From Pseudomonadota bacterium (lineage in GTDB: Bacteria; Pseudomonadota; Gammaproteobacteria; Xanthomonadales; Xanthomonadaceae), in the NCBI GenBank assembly GCA_023386795.1, contig JAEWJB010000071.1:1-64000 (forward strand): a stretch of 64,000 nucleotides of DNA, in the 5' to 3' direction. Under the pieces are notes generated by a model. The model was given only the letters and a program-made list of their open reading frames with translations, was not told the DNA's origin and ran no database searches. The position numbers were made by a program, and so were the translations under genes. Below are positions 34,525-44,580 of the stretch, piece after piece (position 1 is the first letter of the stretch; every line of letters starts with the position of its first letter).

Positions 34525-37317
34525 ATGCAATCTCGTATTTCCAGCCGGAAGACACCGGTTACCTTGCTCGCGTTTTCCATCGGCCTCGCCCTGCAGGCCG
34601 GCAACGCGTTCGCCCAGACCGCCGAGCAGCCGGACCCGGCCGGCCATCAGGCGCAGGAGGCGATCGGCGCCGAGCAGGCCCAGGGCGCCGTCGACCTGGA
34701 TACCGTGACCGTCACCGGCTACCGCGCATCGGTCGAGAAGGCGCTGGACATCAAGCGCGGCGAGACCGGCATGGTCGACGCCATCGTGGCCGAGGATATC
34801 GCGAACTTCCCGGACACCAACCTGGCCGAATCGCTGCAGCGCATCCCCGGCGTGGTCATCACCCGCGACGCGGGCGAAGGCCGCAACATCTCGGTGCGCG
34901 GCCTCGGCCCGGATTTCACCCGCGTGCGCATCAACGGCATGGAGGCGCTGACCACCGTCGGCGGTTCGGACCAGTCCGGCGGCTCCAATCGTTCGCGTGG
35001 CTTCGACTTCAACGTCTTTGCCTCGGACCTGTTCACCCAGCTGATCGTGCGCAAGACCGCTTCGGCCGACGTGGAAGAGGGCTCGCTCGGCGCGACCGTC
35101 GACCTGCGCACTGCGCATCCGTTCGACTACGACGGCTTCACCCTGGCCGGCAGCGCGCAAGCCGCCTACAACGACATGGCCGAGAAGGCGGACCCGCGCG
35201 TCGCCGGCCTGATCGCCAACACCTGGGCCGATGGCACGTTCGGCGCGCTGTTCTCCTTCGCCTATTCCGAGCGCCAGTTGCTGGAAGAGGGCAGCAACTC
35301 CGGCCGCTGGGCCGGCGGCACCGCCAACAACGGCTTCAACCCGGCCTCGCCGTTCCAGGCCGCCCGTGCGGCCAACGTCTGGAGCCCCCGGTTCCCGCGC
35401 TACACGCTGATGGAACACGAGCAGAAGCGTACCGGCCTGACCGGTTCGCTGCAGTGGAAGCCGGGCGACAACACCGAGTTCACCCTCGACGGCATGTACT
35501 CCAAGATCGATGCCAAGCGCACCGAGAAGTACATCGAAGCCATCTCGTTCTCGCGCGGTGCCTCGCAGAACGGCAAGCCGGAGATGCTGGTCAACGACGG
35601 CTACATCGATCCGAACACCGGCGCGCTGCTCTATGGCCAGTTCGACAACGTCGATATCCGCACCGAGCACCGCTACGACGAGTGGAACACCACGTTCAAG
35701 CAGCTTTCGCTCGCCGGTGAACACCGCTTCAGCGATACGTTCAAGATCAACGGCCAGGTCGGCACCTCGAGCTCCAAGCACGAGAACCCGATCCAGACCA
35801 CGATCATCATGGACAAGCTCAACGTCGACGGCTACAGCTACGACTACCGGGGCAACAGCCGCTCGCCGGTGTTCAACTACGGCATCGATCCGACCGACGG
35901 CACCGGCTGGACGCTGGCCGAAATCCGCCTGCGCCCGCAGTACGTAGACAACGACTACGACATCGGCGACCTGGACTTCACCTGGAACATGGCCTCCAGC
36001 TTCACGCTGAAGGGCGGCGTGCAGTACAAGGACTACACCTTCAAGACGCGCGAGCTGCGCCGTGCGTCTGAAGTGTCGGTGCCGAACTTCGCTACCGGCA
36101 ACAAGATCGTGCCGGTCGAGTACACCGAGCTGGCCAGCCTGGGCGGCATCACGGGCTCCCCGGGTACCTGGGTCATCCCGAATCTGGATGCCATCGCCGA
36201 TGCGCTGGACATCTACAGCAACAGCGGCACCTTCGCGGTGGCCGAGCGCGCGGTGAACACCCGCAGCGTGGAGGAGAAGGACACCGGCTTCTGGCTGATG
36301 GGCGACTTCGGCTTCGACATCGGCAACGTGCCCTTCAGCGGCAACATCGGCGGGCGCTACGTCAAGACCAAGCAGTCCTCCACCGGCTACGCGACGGTGG
36401 GCTCGGCGCTGGTGAACACCACGGTGGATCGCGAGTACAACGACTTCCTGCCGTCGATGAACCTGGTCGCCAACATCACGCCGGATTTCCTGATCCGCTT
36501 CGGCGCGGCCAAGGTGATGGCGCGTCCGGGCCTGGGCAGCCTGACCCCGGGCGTGACGGTCAACGTCTCCGGCGGTGCGCGCACCGTCAGCGGCGGCAAC
36601 CCGAACCTGGACCCGATCCGCGCCAAGACCGCAGACCTCGGCTTCGAGTGGTACTTCGACGAAGGCTCCATGCTCGGCCTGGCGCTGTTCTACAAGGACA
36701 TCGAGAGCTTCGTGCAGACCGCGCGCACCGTGATGCCGTACTCGGCCAGCGGCCTGCCGGTCAGCCTGCTCGACGGCACGGGTGCCGCGGCCACCGACGA
36801 CTTCACCTTCAGCGTGCCGCTCAACACCCCCGGCGGCGACCTGAAGGGTGCCGAGTTCAACTACACGCAGCCCTTCAGCTTCCTGCCGGGCAAGTGGTCC
36901 AACTTCGGCGTGCAGGTGAACTACACCTACGTGGATTCGAAGATCCAGTACCTGACCACCAGCGGCGCCAACTCGCTGGAAACCGACCTGACCGGCCTGT
37001 CGAAGAATTCGTACAACGGCACGCTGTTCTATGAAGGCGAGAAGTTCAGCGGCCGTGTCTCGTACACGCACCGCGACGACTACCTGACCCAGGTACCGGC
37101 GACGGAAGCAGGCTTCGACGTGCACGGCATGACCGCGGTGAACACCGTGGACGCGTCGCTGAGCTACCAGGTGGACGACCACCTGCAGTTCACCCTCGAA
37201 GGCATCAACCTGACCAACGAGGCATCGGACGAGTGGGTGGGCTCGGCGTGGAAGCTGCCGCTGCAATACAGCGAGACCGGCCGGCAGTTCATGCTGGGTG
37301 TTCGCTACAAGTTCTGA
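34525..37317 (+). CDS. Large TonB-dependent receptor, carbohydrate type
   Basis: A 930-aa outer-membrane receptor. I start at the ATG at 34525 because GGGAGGGGAGG lies immediately before it; the TTG at 34510 is less likely. The signal peptide is MQSRISSRKTPVTLLAFSIG and onwards to NAFAQ. The TonB box region is DTVTVTGYR at about 70, the plug has NLAESLQRIPGVVITRDAGEGRNISVRGLGPDFTRVRINGMEAL in sections, and the barrel ends MLGVRYKF, the aromatic C-terminus for BAM. Size and location in a uronate locus argue for uptake of oligogalacturonides or related fragments. A LacI-type operator is at 34452 and a strong terminator at 37329. Confidence 0.93.
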   Translation: MQSRISSRKTPVTLLAFSIGLALQAGNAFAQTAEQPDPAGHQAQEAIGAEQAQGAVDLDTVTVTGYRASVEKALDIKRGETGMVDAIVAEDIANFPDTNLAESLQRIPGVVITRDAGEGRNISVRGLGPDFTRVRINGMEALTTVGGSDQSGGSNRSRGFDFNVFASDLFTQLIVRKTASADVEEGSLGATVDLRTAHPFDYDGFTLAGSAQAAYNDMAEKADPRVAGLIANTWADGTFGALFSFAYSERQLLEEGSNSGRWAGGTANNGFNPASPFQAARAANVWSPRFPRYTLMEHEQKRTGLTGSLQWKPGDNTEFTLDGMYSKIDAKRTEKYIEAISFSRGASQNGKPEMLVNDGYIDPNTGALLYGQFDNVDIRTEHRYDEWNTTFKQLSLAGEHRFSDTFKINGQVGTSSSKHENPIQTTIIMDKLNVDGYSYDYRGNSRSPVFNYGIDPTDGTGWTLAEIRLRPQYVDNDYDIGDLDFTWNMASSFTLKGGVQYKDYTFKTRELRRASEVSVPNFATGNKIVPVEYTELASLGGITGSPGTWVIPNLDAIADALDIYSNSGTFAVAERAVNTRSVEEKDTGFWLMGDFGFDIGNVPFSGNIGGRYVKTKQSSTGYATVGSALVNTTVDREYNDFLPSMNLVANITPDFLIRFGAAKVMARPGLGSLTPGVTVNVSGGARTVSGGNPNLDPIRAKTADLGFEWYFDEGSMLGLALFYKDIESFVQTARTVMPYSASGLPVSLLDGTGAAATDDFTFSVPLNTPGGDLKGAEFNYTQPFSFLPGKWSNFGVQVNYTYVDSKIQYLTTSGANSLETDLTGLSKNSYNGTLFYEGEKFSGRVSYTHRDDYLTQVPATEAGFDVHGMTAVNTVDASLSYQVDDHLQFTLEGINLTNEASDEWVGSAWKLPLQYSETGRQFMLGVRYKF

Positions 37318-37328
37318 TGCAAGAACCC

Positions 37329-37358
37329 CCGCATCCCCGGCCAAGGCCGGGGATGCGG
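37329..37358 (+). terminator. Strong terminator after the TBDR
   Basis: CCGCATCCCCGGCC (37329-37342) pairs perfectly with GGCCGGGGATGCGG (37345-37358). The strand then reads CTTTCG. It starts 12 bases after the TBDR stop. Confidence 0.8.
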
Positions 37359-37507
37359 CTTTCGATGGTGCGGTGCAGGATGCCGCCTGGCGGCGGGATC
37401 GTTAGCTTGGCTCGCCTTTCGTGGCATTCCGGTCGCGATGGCGCGGGACCGCGCCGGCCGCGCTCGTGGAGCCCGGCCTGGATCCACTGCCCGGGGATAG
37501 TGTGTTG

Positions 37508-40500
37508 ATGGCCTGCCTTTCTTCTTTCCGTATTCGCCTGCCGGCGCCGCGCGCCGTGTTGCTGGGCTGTCTGGTCGCAGGGTTTTCGCTGTCGGCGCTG
37601 GCCGCCGATCCGCAACTGCTGTTCCGTGTCTCGGCCGACAAGGGCTTCGACGCCGACGTCGCCGCCGGCGATGCAGTGCCGAACTTCCGCGACAAGGTCA
37701 AACGCGTGCCGACCGGCGTAAGGGGGGACGCAATCGAGTGGGCCGATGACGGCGTGCTCGCCTGGAATGCGCCGGGCAATATCTACGCCGTGCGCGGCAC
37801 CCTCTGTTTCTTCTGGCGCTCGCGCTATCCGGTGGGTGAGGCACCCTTCGTGATCTTCCGCGTGGGCTATGCCGACCACACCAGCTGGGACATGGCCTGG
37901 CTGCGCATCGACTGGAATGGCCACGGCTTCGATGCCTTCGTGACCGACGCCAACCTGGCGCGCACACGGGTGTCCTTCCGCATGCCCGCGCTGCCGGCGG
38001 CCACCGATTGGACGCATATCGCCTTCGGCTGGGATGAAACCCGCGGGGTGAGGCTCTATGTGGATGGGCGCGAGGTCGAGCGCGTGGATACCACCGCGGA
38101 CTACGACGCCGCGCTGGACCAGCTCGGCCTGGCCGGACGCGTGATGTCCCCGCACCAGGTGCAGAGCCGCTACAACTTCCTGCGCGGCAGCGACTTCGAC
38201 GAGATCCGTGTCTATGACCGCATGCTCGATGCCGCCAGCATCGCGGCGCTGGCGCAGCCGCGCGAGCCGCAATCGCTGCATGCCGAGGGCGACGATGCCG
38301 CCGCGGCCGCCGCCAGTGACCGGGCGGCATGGCTGCATCGCTATGGGTTGGATCGCGCCCCACCACCGGCGCTGGAAGATGCCGTCACCCGCATCCGCAA
38401 GGTCGAGTTCGCCGACGCGCGCGACATGAAGGCCTGGATGTGGAAGGCCACCGATGGCATTGCCGAGACCACCTGGCCGGGCGTCTACAACCGCTCCCGC
38501 CTGCCGGGCCGCAACGACTACTTCCAGCTGCCGGACTGGAACGTCTATGTCGAAGGTGGCAAGTCGCTGATGCTGACGCTGCCGGACGAGCCCTTCAATC
38601 GCATCGAGATCCGGGGCGCAGCCTACGGGCAGGCCGAATACGCCGCGCCCGGCCAGGCAGCGCAGCCGCTGTTCCAGCGTCCGCAAGGCGTGGTGCGCAG
38701 CGTGGACAGCTTTCCCGCCCGTCGCGGCGGCACGCTGCGCTTCACCAACACCGCGCAGGAAACGCCGATCCAGGAGATCTGGGCTTACGACGTGGGCGCG
38801 GGCGAAGTGCCCAGCGGCAGCGTCACCCTGCGCTATACCGTGCGCAGCGATATCGCCCCGGATTACGACAACCTCGCCCCGCTGCGGCAGTACATCGCCG
38901 GTCGCCATCCGGCCGCGGAGCGCGACACCGTGGTCGCGCTGCCGGCCAAGGCGCCCGCGCGCAAGCGCAGCGAGCCGAGCCCCGTCGCACAGCGCCCACT
39001 GGTGCATGTGCTGGTGCCTTCCACGCTGGGCCAGCCGCCCTCCGACCAACCGCTGATGCGCAGCTGGGCCTATGGCTGGGAAAACATGCACGACGGGCTG
39101 GACGGCATCGCGCTGGACCTCCCCGCGCTCGACCTGCCGGCGGCGAGCAATGGCCTGATCCCGCTCAACATCCGGGTGAAAGACCCGCTGTGGCCGGCAC
39201 GCGACATGATCGATGTCTCGGTCTCGGTGCGGCCCAAGCAGGCGCGCACGCTGTGGCTGGATCTGCGCGACCGCCTGCTCACCGACGACAGCCTGATGAT
39301 CGACATCGCCTCGGCGGCGTCGGGCTTCAACGGCCGCGCGCTCGACGGCATGGGCGTGCGCCTGGTATTCAAGCCGCGCGAGGCGGCGAAGGCCGAGCAC
39401 GTCGCCGACCGTTTCAACCAGGTCAAGGACAACTGGGGCTTCCTCGTCGAGGAACACACCACCTCGCAGCGCCAGCTGCTGTATCGCCGCCTGCACCGCG
39501 ACATCAGCGACCTGCTTCGCGTGGATCCGGAGCACGCGCTGGGCCGCGAATACTGGAACGACATCAGCTACGGCAACCAGTCGCCGCTGCCGGTGGCATT
39601 GCCGCAGGTACCCAAGGGAACGCCTGCCTGGGCGTTCTGGCAGCTGGAAAACCTGAAGACCACGCGCCGCTACATCCACTGGTGGATCGACCAGCGCCAG
39701 GTGCCTTATGGCGATTTCGGCGGCGGCATCTCCGACGACACCGACCTCACCCAGCAGTGGCCGGGCATGGCGCTGATGGGCGTGGACCCGGACGCACTCA
39801 ATGCCTCGATGACCGCGCTGTCCGATGCGAACTACCGCAACGGCATGTTCACCGATGGGCTGTCCACCATCGAGACCGATGAGTTGCACAGCTACGAGGA
39901 GGGCATCAACCTCAACAGCCAGATGCTCTACCTCAACTGGGGCGACCCGCTGACCGTCGAGCGGCTGATGGCCACGGTCAAGGCGTTCGACCGCATCATC
40001 CAAGTCAATCCGCAAGGCCACCTGCTGTTCGCCAGCAACTGGTTCGGTGGTCGCAAGGTCTACCACGAACCGAACTGGCAGTGGCAGAAGCCGTATTCGT
40101 TCCCGATCCTGCACCCGGCCATGCTGCTGGGCGTCTACAACGCCGATGCCGACAGCCGGCGCATCATCACCGGCCTGGCCGATGGCTATCTCGCCCACGC
40201 CTACACGAATGACAAGGGCCAGTGGGCGCTGCCCAACGAGATCAACTGGGCGACCGGCGCCACGCGCGGCGGCGAGCTGTTCGACGGTAGCGGTGGCCCG
40301 GATGTGCTGCATACCTTCTGGGCGGCGTGGCGCTTCTCCGGCGGTGAGGCACGTTACCTGCAGCCGCTGGACTACCGCGTGCGCCGTGCCGGACCCGATG
40401 GCCTGTCGTTGCTCAACGAGAACTTCCTCGATGCGCTGGGCAAGCGTGCCAGCTGGGGCGCGGAACTGGCCACGCTGGCCGACAAGTCGGACACCGTGCC

Positions 40501-41362
40501 CGACTTCGCGCACTACGTCGCTTGGGAAAGCAGCGGCGACAAGCGCTACCTGGAAACGCTGTATCGCAGCGAGACGCGCGAGAAGCTGCAGAACTTCTAC
40601 ATGAACACCGAAGGCCACTGGTGGTCGGACCGCGTCGAGTCGCCCACGGTGAACCTGCAGCGCGCCCGCCTTGGCGGCGTGGCACTCAAGCGTAACCAGA
40701 CCTATCCGGGCAACACGGTGAGCTGGCGTTTCGACGACCCGGACGCCGCGGTGCAGGTCGCGCTGTTGCTGCCGCAGCCGCGGCCGGACCGGTTCAAGGT
40801 GATCGCCTGGAACGGGAGCGGCAAGCCGCAGCGGGCGCTCATGACCGGCTGGAACGTTACCGCCGGCCATTGGCGGATGCGCAGCGGCGTGGATCGCGAT
40901 GGCGACGACGCCATCGACGGCAAGGCGCAGGTGCGCGAGTTCGACTTCGCGCGCAGCACCGCGACCGACGTGGTATTCGCCCGCGGCGCGACGGTGATGG
41001 AGTTCGAGCTGGTGCAGGCCACCGACCCGGTGGAACTGCGCGCCGATATCGGCATTGGTCGCGGTGACCTGCGTCGCGACGGGAACGCAATCGTTGCGAC
41101 CGTGCACAGCCTGGGGCACCTGGATGCCCCTGCCGGTAGCGCCGTATTGATGGACGCGCGCGGACGCGAGTTGGCCCGCACCGCGTTCGGGCCGCTGCCG
41201 GCTCCGCGTGACCTGCTGCCAAAGACGCAGCAGGTGCGATTGGCGATACCCGAGGGCGCAGACCTGCACGGCGCAAGCGTACGGCTGTCGTTGGAAGGCA
41301 CGCCCGGAGAAGTGACGCTTCTGAACAACGAGGTGAGCCTGCCGGCCGAGGTCACCGGCTAG
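37508..41362 (+). CDS. Large secreted LamG-domain protein, putative polysaccharide-degrading enzyme
   Basis: A 1284-aa exported protein; the ATG at 37508 gives a signal peptide with hydrophobic core AVLLGCLVAGFSLSALAA. Residues about 60-245 form a LamG/concanavalin-like domain (WLRIDWNGHGFDAFV, GVRLYVDGREVERVD, FDEIRVYDRMLDAASIAAL). A beta-rich middle follows. From about residue 690 the sequence looks like an alpha/alpha toroid enzyme: ARWYIHWWIDQRQVPYGDFG-like text, GGGISDDTDLTQQWPGM, LNWGDPLTVERLMATVKAFD and GHLLFASNWFGG. The Asp pair in GISDDTD is a candidate catalytic site. I cannot assign a CAZy family. Position in the uronate locus points to a lyase or glucuronyl hydrolase. Confidence 0.8.
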   Translation: MACLSSFRIRLPAPRAVLLGCLVAGFSLSALAADPQLLFRVSADKGFDADVAAGDAVPNFRDKVKRVPTGVRGDAIEWADDGVLAWNAPGNIYAVRGTLCFFWRSRYPVGEAPFVIFRVGYADHTSWDMAWLRIDWNGHGFDAFVTDANLARTRVSFRMPALPAATDWTHIAFGWDETRGVRLYVDGREVERVDTTADYDAALDQLGLAGRVMSPHQVQSRYNFLRGSDFDEIRVYDRMLDAASIAALAQPREPQSLHAEGDDAAAAAASDRAAWLHRYGLDRAPPPALEDAVTRIRKVEFADARDMKAWMWKATDGIAETTWPGVYNRSRLPGRNDYFQLPDWNVYVEGGKSLMLTLPDEPFNRIEIRGAAYGQAEYAAPGQAAQPLFQRPQGVVRSVDSFPARRGGTLRFTNTAQETPIQEIWAYDVGAGEVPSGSVTLRYTVRSDIAPDYDNLAPLRQYIAGRHPAAERDTVVALPAKAPARKRSEPSPVAQRPLVHVLVPSTLGQPPSDQPLMRSWAYGWENMHDGLDGIALDLPALDLPAASNGLIPLNIRVKDPLWPARDMIDVSVSVRPKQARTLWLDLRDRLLTDDSLMIDIASAASGFNGRALDGMGVRLVFKPREAAKAEHVADRFNQVKDNWGFLVEEHTTSQRQLLYRRLHRDISDLLRVDPEHALGREYWNDISYGNQSPLPVALPQVPKGTPAWAFWQLENLKTTRRYIHWWIDQRQVPYGDFGGGISDDTDLTQQWPGMALMGVDPDALNASMTALSDANYRNGMFTDGLSTIETDELHSYEEGINLNSQMLYLNWGDPLTVERLMATVKAFDRIIQVNPQGHLLFASNWFGGRKVYHEPNWQWQKPYSFPILHPAMLLGVYNADADSRRIITGLADGYLAHAYTNDKGQWALPNEINWATGATRGGELFDGSGGPDVLHTFWAAWRFSGGEARYLQPLDYRVRRAGPDGLSLLNENFLDALGKRASWGAELATLADKSDTVPDFAHYVAWESSGDKRYLETLYRSETREKLQNFYMNTEGHWWSDRVESPTVNLQRARLGGVALKRNQTYPGNTVSWRFDDPDAAVQVALLLPQPRPDRFKVIAWNGSGKPQRALMTGWNVTAGHWRMRSGVDRDGDDAIDGKAQVREFDFARSTATDVVFARGATVMEFELVQATDPVELRADIGIGRGDLRRDGNAIVATVHSLGHLDAPAGSAVLMDARGRELARTAFGPLPAPRDLLPKTQQVRLAIPEGADLHGASVRLSLEGTPGEVTLLNNEVSLPAEVTG

Positions 41363-41383
41363 ACGCGGCGCCACTTGGCGATA

Positions 41384-41815
41384 TCAGGGAGGCTCCACTT
41401 GCTGGATTTCCGGTTCATCCAGCAACAGGCGGCGTAGCAGCAGATCCAGTTCACGCAGGGCGGCGTCGGCATCTTGCCGGCGCCACCCCAGCCGCCACCA
41501 GGCGGGACGCTCGTGGGCGGCATGGCAGTGCCACAACACCCTGTCCCCGCGCACGGTCTCCGGTGCCGCCTCGTCTTCCAGCACGCCGCCGCAGCCCACC
41601 CACAGGCATTGCGGATGGCGGCTCACCACGATGCACCATCCCCATGGCGTGGGATACAAGCGGGCGCCCCGATGCCCGGCCGCGACCAGGCCATCGCGCA
41701 GCCAGTGGGCGAGCACGCGGCCGTAGATCCCCGGGCTGGTGTCCAGATCCTCGTTGGGAAGTACCGGGAACCGCGTGGCCCGGAACCAGTAGCACGCGGG
41801 CGAATAGCCATCCAT
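41384..41815 (-). CDS. Hypothetical protein, Trp/Cys-rich
   Basis: A 143-aa protein on the minus strand beginning MDGYSPACYWFRATRFPVLP. It contains several tryptophans and the segment LYPTPWGWCIVVSRHPQCLWVGCGG, which looks like a compact beta-rich domain, and a charged helical C-terminus (DADAALRELDLLLRRLLLDE). No signal peptide or known family is recognised. It ends 22 bases from the convergent LamG gene and is separated by 81 bases from the esterase gene upstream, so it may be the last gene of that unit. Moderate confidence that it is real. Confidence 0.65.
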   Translation of the reverse strand: MDGYSPACYWFRATRFPVLPNEDLDTSPGIYGRVLAHWLRDGLVAAGHRGARLYPTPWGWCIVVSRHPQCLWVGCGGVLEDEAAPETVRGDRVLWHCHAAHERPAWWRLGWRRQDADAALRELDLLLRRLLLDEPEIQQVEPP

Positions 41816-41896
41816 CTTCCTGCTCCATGCATAGATGCAGGAAGAGCGTGGCAGGCCGGCGGCATGCCATGTAGCGGTGCAACGCTGGCCGAGCCC

Positions 41897-43498
41897 TCAG
41901 AAAGTACCGCGCTGGATGAAGGGAACCTGCGCATACAGACATCGTTCTCCGCCGCGCGGGTCATCGGCCATCCTGGGCGTGCGATCGAACAACAGGGTCT
42001 GCCTGCGGGCGAGGCCATAGGGTTCCCAGCGCGGCAAGCCGGCGTGGTTCGGGTCGCCGTGGCGTGCGAAGGCTAGTAGCGCCTCGCTCATCCGGTCCGC
42101 CATCGCCCTCGCGTCGGCGCCTTGGCCGGTGCGTGCCTCGGGGCGGTCGATGTTGTCGAACACCAAGGGGATATCAAGCGTGTGGTACGCGCCGAGTTGC
42201 GGTTGCAGCGGTGAAGCCCAGTCCAGCTGGTACGCCCAGGTGGGCGCCTGCTGGCGTGCGCGTGCCTCCAGTTCCTCCACCGCGCCTCGCCAGGAGCGGC
42301 CGGCGGTGGTGGCGGCGAAGAAAACGTCCGATGGCGTGTACTGCGGATACAACCGGCGGTACTCGGCGATGACCACCTCTGGCGAGAGGTCCACGTACTG
42401 CTGCCGGTCCAGCTTCGCGGGCAGCTCATCCCAGGTGAGGGCGAAATTCTTCGCGTCATGGCCGAGGAAGGCACGCGTTTCGTCGTGGGTATTGCCGATC
42501 ACCATCGGGATGCCAGCTGATTGCGCAGGCGCCTCCGGCCAGAACGGGTGGCGTGGCAGGCTACGGGAATCGAGGACTGGGCCCAGGTAGAGCGCGGTGT
42601 CCTCGGCACGCGAGGGATCGCGGACCTGCGCGGCGGCAATCAGCTCGGCCGCCGGCAGCGTGCGCAGGCGGTCAACCTGCGCGGGCGTGAGCTTCAGGGC
42701 TTCCAGCACCATCGCCGCGCGCTGCGCCGCGGCGCGCGGTCCGCAGGCGGTGACCTGTTGTCCGCTCATTGTCCAGGCGCGATGGAACAGCCCACGTGCG
42801 GCAGGCATCGCCATCAGCGTGGCGATCTTCGCGCCGCCGCCCGATTGCCCGAATACGGTGACATTGCCGGCGTCGCCGCCGAACTCGGCCGCATGCGCGC
42901 GGACCCATTGCAGCGCCTGTATCAAGTCCAGCTGCCCGACGTTGCCGGCATCGGCGAGGTCGGGCGCGCCGAACGGTGCGAGGTACAGGTAGCCGAAGGC
43001 GTTGAGCCGATGATTGACGGTCATCACGACCACGTCGCCGCGCCGGCACAGGTTCGCGCCGTCATACAGCGGGCTGCTGCCGGAGCCGTTGTTGTAAGCA
43101 CCGCCATGGATATAGAACAGGATCGGCCGCTTGCGGCCGTCGCGCAGGCCGGGCGTCCAGACGTTGAGGCGCAGGCAATCCTCGCTGGAGGCTTCGTCGG
43201 CTTTCGGTTGCGGAGAAGCGGGGCCATAGGCGAGTGCATCGCGCACGCCCTGCCAGGGCAGTTCCATGCGCGGCGGCAGGAAGCGTTGGTGCGTGGTGTC
43301 CGCGCCGTAAGGAATGCCCTTGAACACGGCGATGCCGCGGTCGCGATAGCCGCGCAGCTGCCCGCCGCGCACGCGGGCCAGCGGGGATTCGCTCGCATCG
43401 ATGGAAGCCGCGCTAGCCCATGCGGGCAGCGCGCTGGCGAGCACCGTGCCCGCCGTGGCGCGCAGGAAATCACGGCGTCCAGAATCGGTCGTGCTCAT
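41897..43498 (-). CDS. Type-B carboxylesterase, exported by Tat
   Basis: A 533-aa carboxylesterase of the para-nitrobenzyl esterase group. It starts at the ATG at 43498 with the twin-arginine signal DSGRRDFLRATAGTVLASALPAWASA. The nucleophile is Ser219 in VFGQSGGGAKIA; the oxyanion-hole HGGAYNNGSG and the family segment SEDCLRLNVWTPG are present. The catalytic His should be in the GAYHTLDIPLVF segment. It probably removes acetyl, methyl or feruloyl groups from plant polysaccharide in the periplasm. The start overlaps the stop of the other hydrolase by four bases (ATGA), so the two esterases are one operon. Confidence 0.9.
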   Translation of the reverse strand: MSTTDSGRRDFLRATAGTVLASALPAWASAASIDASESPLARVRGGQLRGYRDRGIAVFKGIPYGADTTHQRFLPPRMELPWQGVRDALAYGPASPQPKADEASSEDCLRLNVWTPGLRDGRKRPILFYIHGGAYNNGSGSSPLYDGANLCRRGDVVVMTVNHRLNAFGYLYLAPFGAPDLADAGNVGQLDLIQALQWVRAHAAEFGGDAGNVTVFGQSGGGAKIATLMAMPAARGLFHRAWTMSGQQVTACGPRAAAQRAAMVLEALKLTPAQVDRLRTLPAAELIAAAQVRDPSRAEDTALYLGPVLDSRSLPRHPFWPEAPAQSAGIPMVIGNTHDETRAFLGHDAKNFALTWDELPAKLDRQQYVDLSPEVVIAEYRRLYPQYTPSDVFFAATTAGRSWRGAVEELEARARQQAPTWAYQLDWASPLQPQLGAYHTLDIPLVFDNIDRPEARTGQGADARAMADRMSEALLAFARHGDPNHAGLPRWEPYGLARRQTLLFDRTPRMADDPRGGERCLYAQVPFIQRGTF

Positions 43499-44526
43499 GG
43501 CGATACCTCGCGTTGCGCGTCGATCCAGGCCAACGCCAGCCGCGGCCACGCGGCAGCGGTGAGGCCGACGGTGCCGCGAATCCCGAAGCCGTGGCCGCCG
43601 CTCGGGAACAGGTGCATCTCCGCCGGAACGCCGGCTGCGCGCAAGGCGCCGTAGAACAGCAGGCTGTTCTCCACCGGCACGACCGTGTCGTCCTGTGCGT
43701 GCACCAGGAAAGTGGGCGGCGTGGCAGCGGTGACGTGCTGCTGCGGCGAATACTGCTGCATGCGATCGGCTCGGGGTGCATCGCCCAGCAGCTGCTGGCG
43801 CGAGCCGGCATGCGTGGCGATGCCGGTCATGTCGATCACCGGGTAGACCAGCAGCTGGAAATCGGGGCGCGCCGGCACGCGGTCGATGGCATCGCGCGGC
43901 GCATGCAGTGTCTGGTCGTAGCGCGTGCCGAGGCTGGCGGCCAGGTGACCGCCGGCGGAAAAGCCCATCACGCCGATCCGGTGCGGATCGACGCCCCATT
44001 CGTTGGCGCGTGCGCGAATCAACCGCAAGGCGCGTTGCGCATCGGCCAGCGGTGCGTCGGCGCCGTCGGCATGGCCTTCACCGGGCAGGCGATAGCGCAG
44101 CACGAACAGCGTCACGCCGCCTTGCTCGACGAACGACGGCACCAGGGCCGAGCCTTCCTTGTCCAGCACGATGCGCGCGTAGCCGCCGCCGGGGATCACC
44201 AGCAGCGCGGCACCGTTGGGCTGTGCCGGACGCTGCACGACCAGATAGGGCCGGTTGACGTGGTCGACGAAGCGATCCTGCAGGGCCGGGTCGGGGCTGC
44301 GCTCCAGCGTGCGCTGCGTCTGGGCGAGTGCGTGGTCACCCGGCGCGAGCCCATCGCCGGGCCACAGGGGGATGCGGCCCGCCTGTTCGGCGGCGGTCTC
44401 CGTGGTGGGCCATGCGGGGGGTTCCGCCGCGTGGGCGGGGGACAGCCCGGCGATGAGCCACAGGCTCGCCAGGCAAGGAATCAAACAGCGCGCCGGACGC
44501 GCGGACACGGCAAGACGACGGTGCAT
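43495..44526 (-). CDS. Secreted alpha/beta-hydrolase, acetyl/feruloyl esterase-like
   Basis: A 343-aa exported hydrolase of the BD-FAE/acetyl-esterase type. GGGAGGGG stands just before the ATG at 44526. The signal peptide covers about residues 1-34 (ending AHAAEP). The nucleophile elbow is GFSAGGH with Ser190; PGGGYARIVLDKEG forms the oxyanion region; HAQDDTVVP and GGHGFG supply the Asp and His. Substrate is inferred to be an ester-decorated plant polysaccharide because of the surrounding locus. Its promoter region is shared with the divergent hydratase/TRAP operon and contains the partial operator at 44588. Confidence 0.88.
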   Translation of the reverse strand: MHRRLAVSARPARCLIPCLASLWLIAGLSPAHAAEPPAWPTTETAAEQAGRIPLWPGDGLAPGDHALAQTQRTLERSPDPALQDRFVDHVNRPYLVVQRPAQPNGAALLVIPGGGYARIVLDKEGSALVPSFVEQGGVTLFVLRYRLPGEGHADGADAPLADAQRALRLIRARANEWGVDPHRIGVMGFSAGGHLAASLGTRYDQTLHAPRDAIDRVPARPDFQLLVYPVIDMTGIATHAGSRQQLLGDAPRADRMQQYSPQQHVTAATPPTFLVHAQDDTVVPVENSLLFYGALRAAGVPAEMHLFPSGGHGFGIRGTVGLTAAAWPRLALAWIDAQREVSP

Positions 44527-44580
44527 CGGCCCCTCCCAAGGCTTGGCGGGCAAGCCGCCGCGGTTTTGCCGCAGTGCACA

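Noticed and set aside
34375..37344. A 989-codon minus-strand frame opposite the first large TBDR
   Set aside because: Same cause as above; the plus strand encodes a complete receptor with signal, plug and barrel end.
37289..41374. A 1361-codon open frame on the minus strand opposite the LamG gene
   Set aside because: It mirrors the codon periodicity of a GC-rich gene on the plus strand, has Arg/Gly/Ala/His-heavy composition and no recognisable domain.
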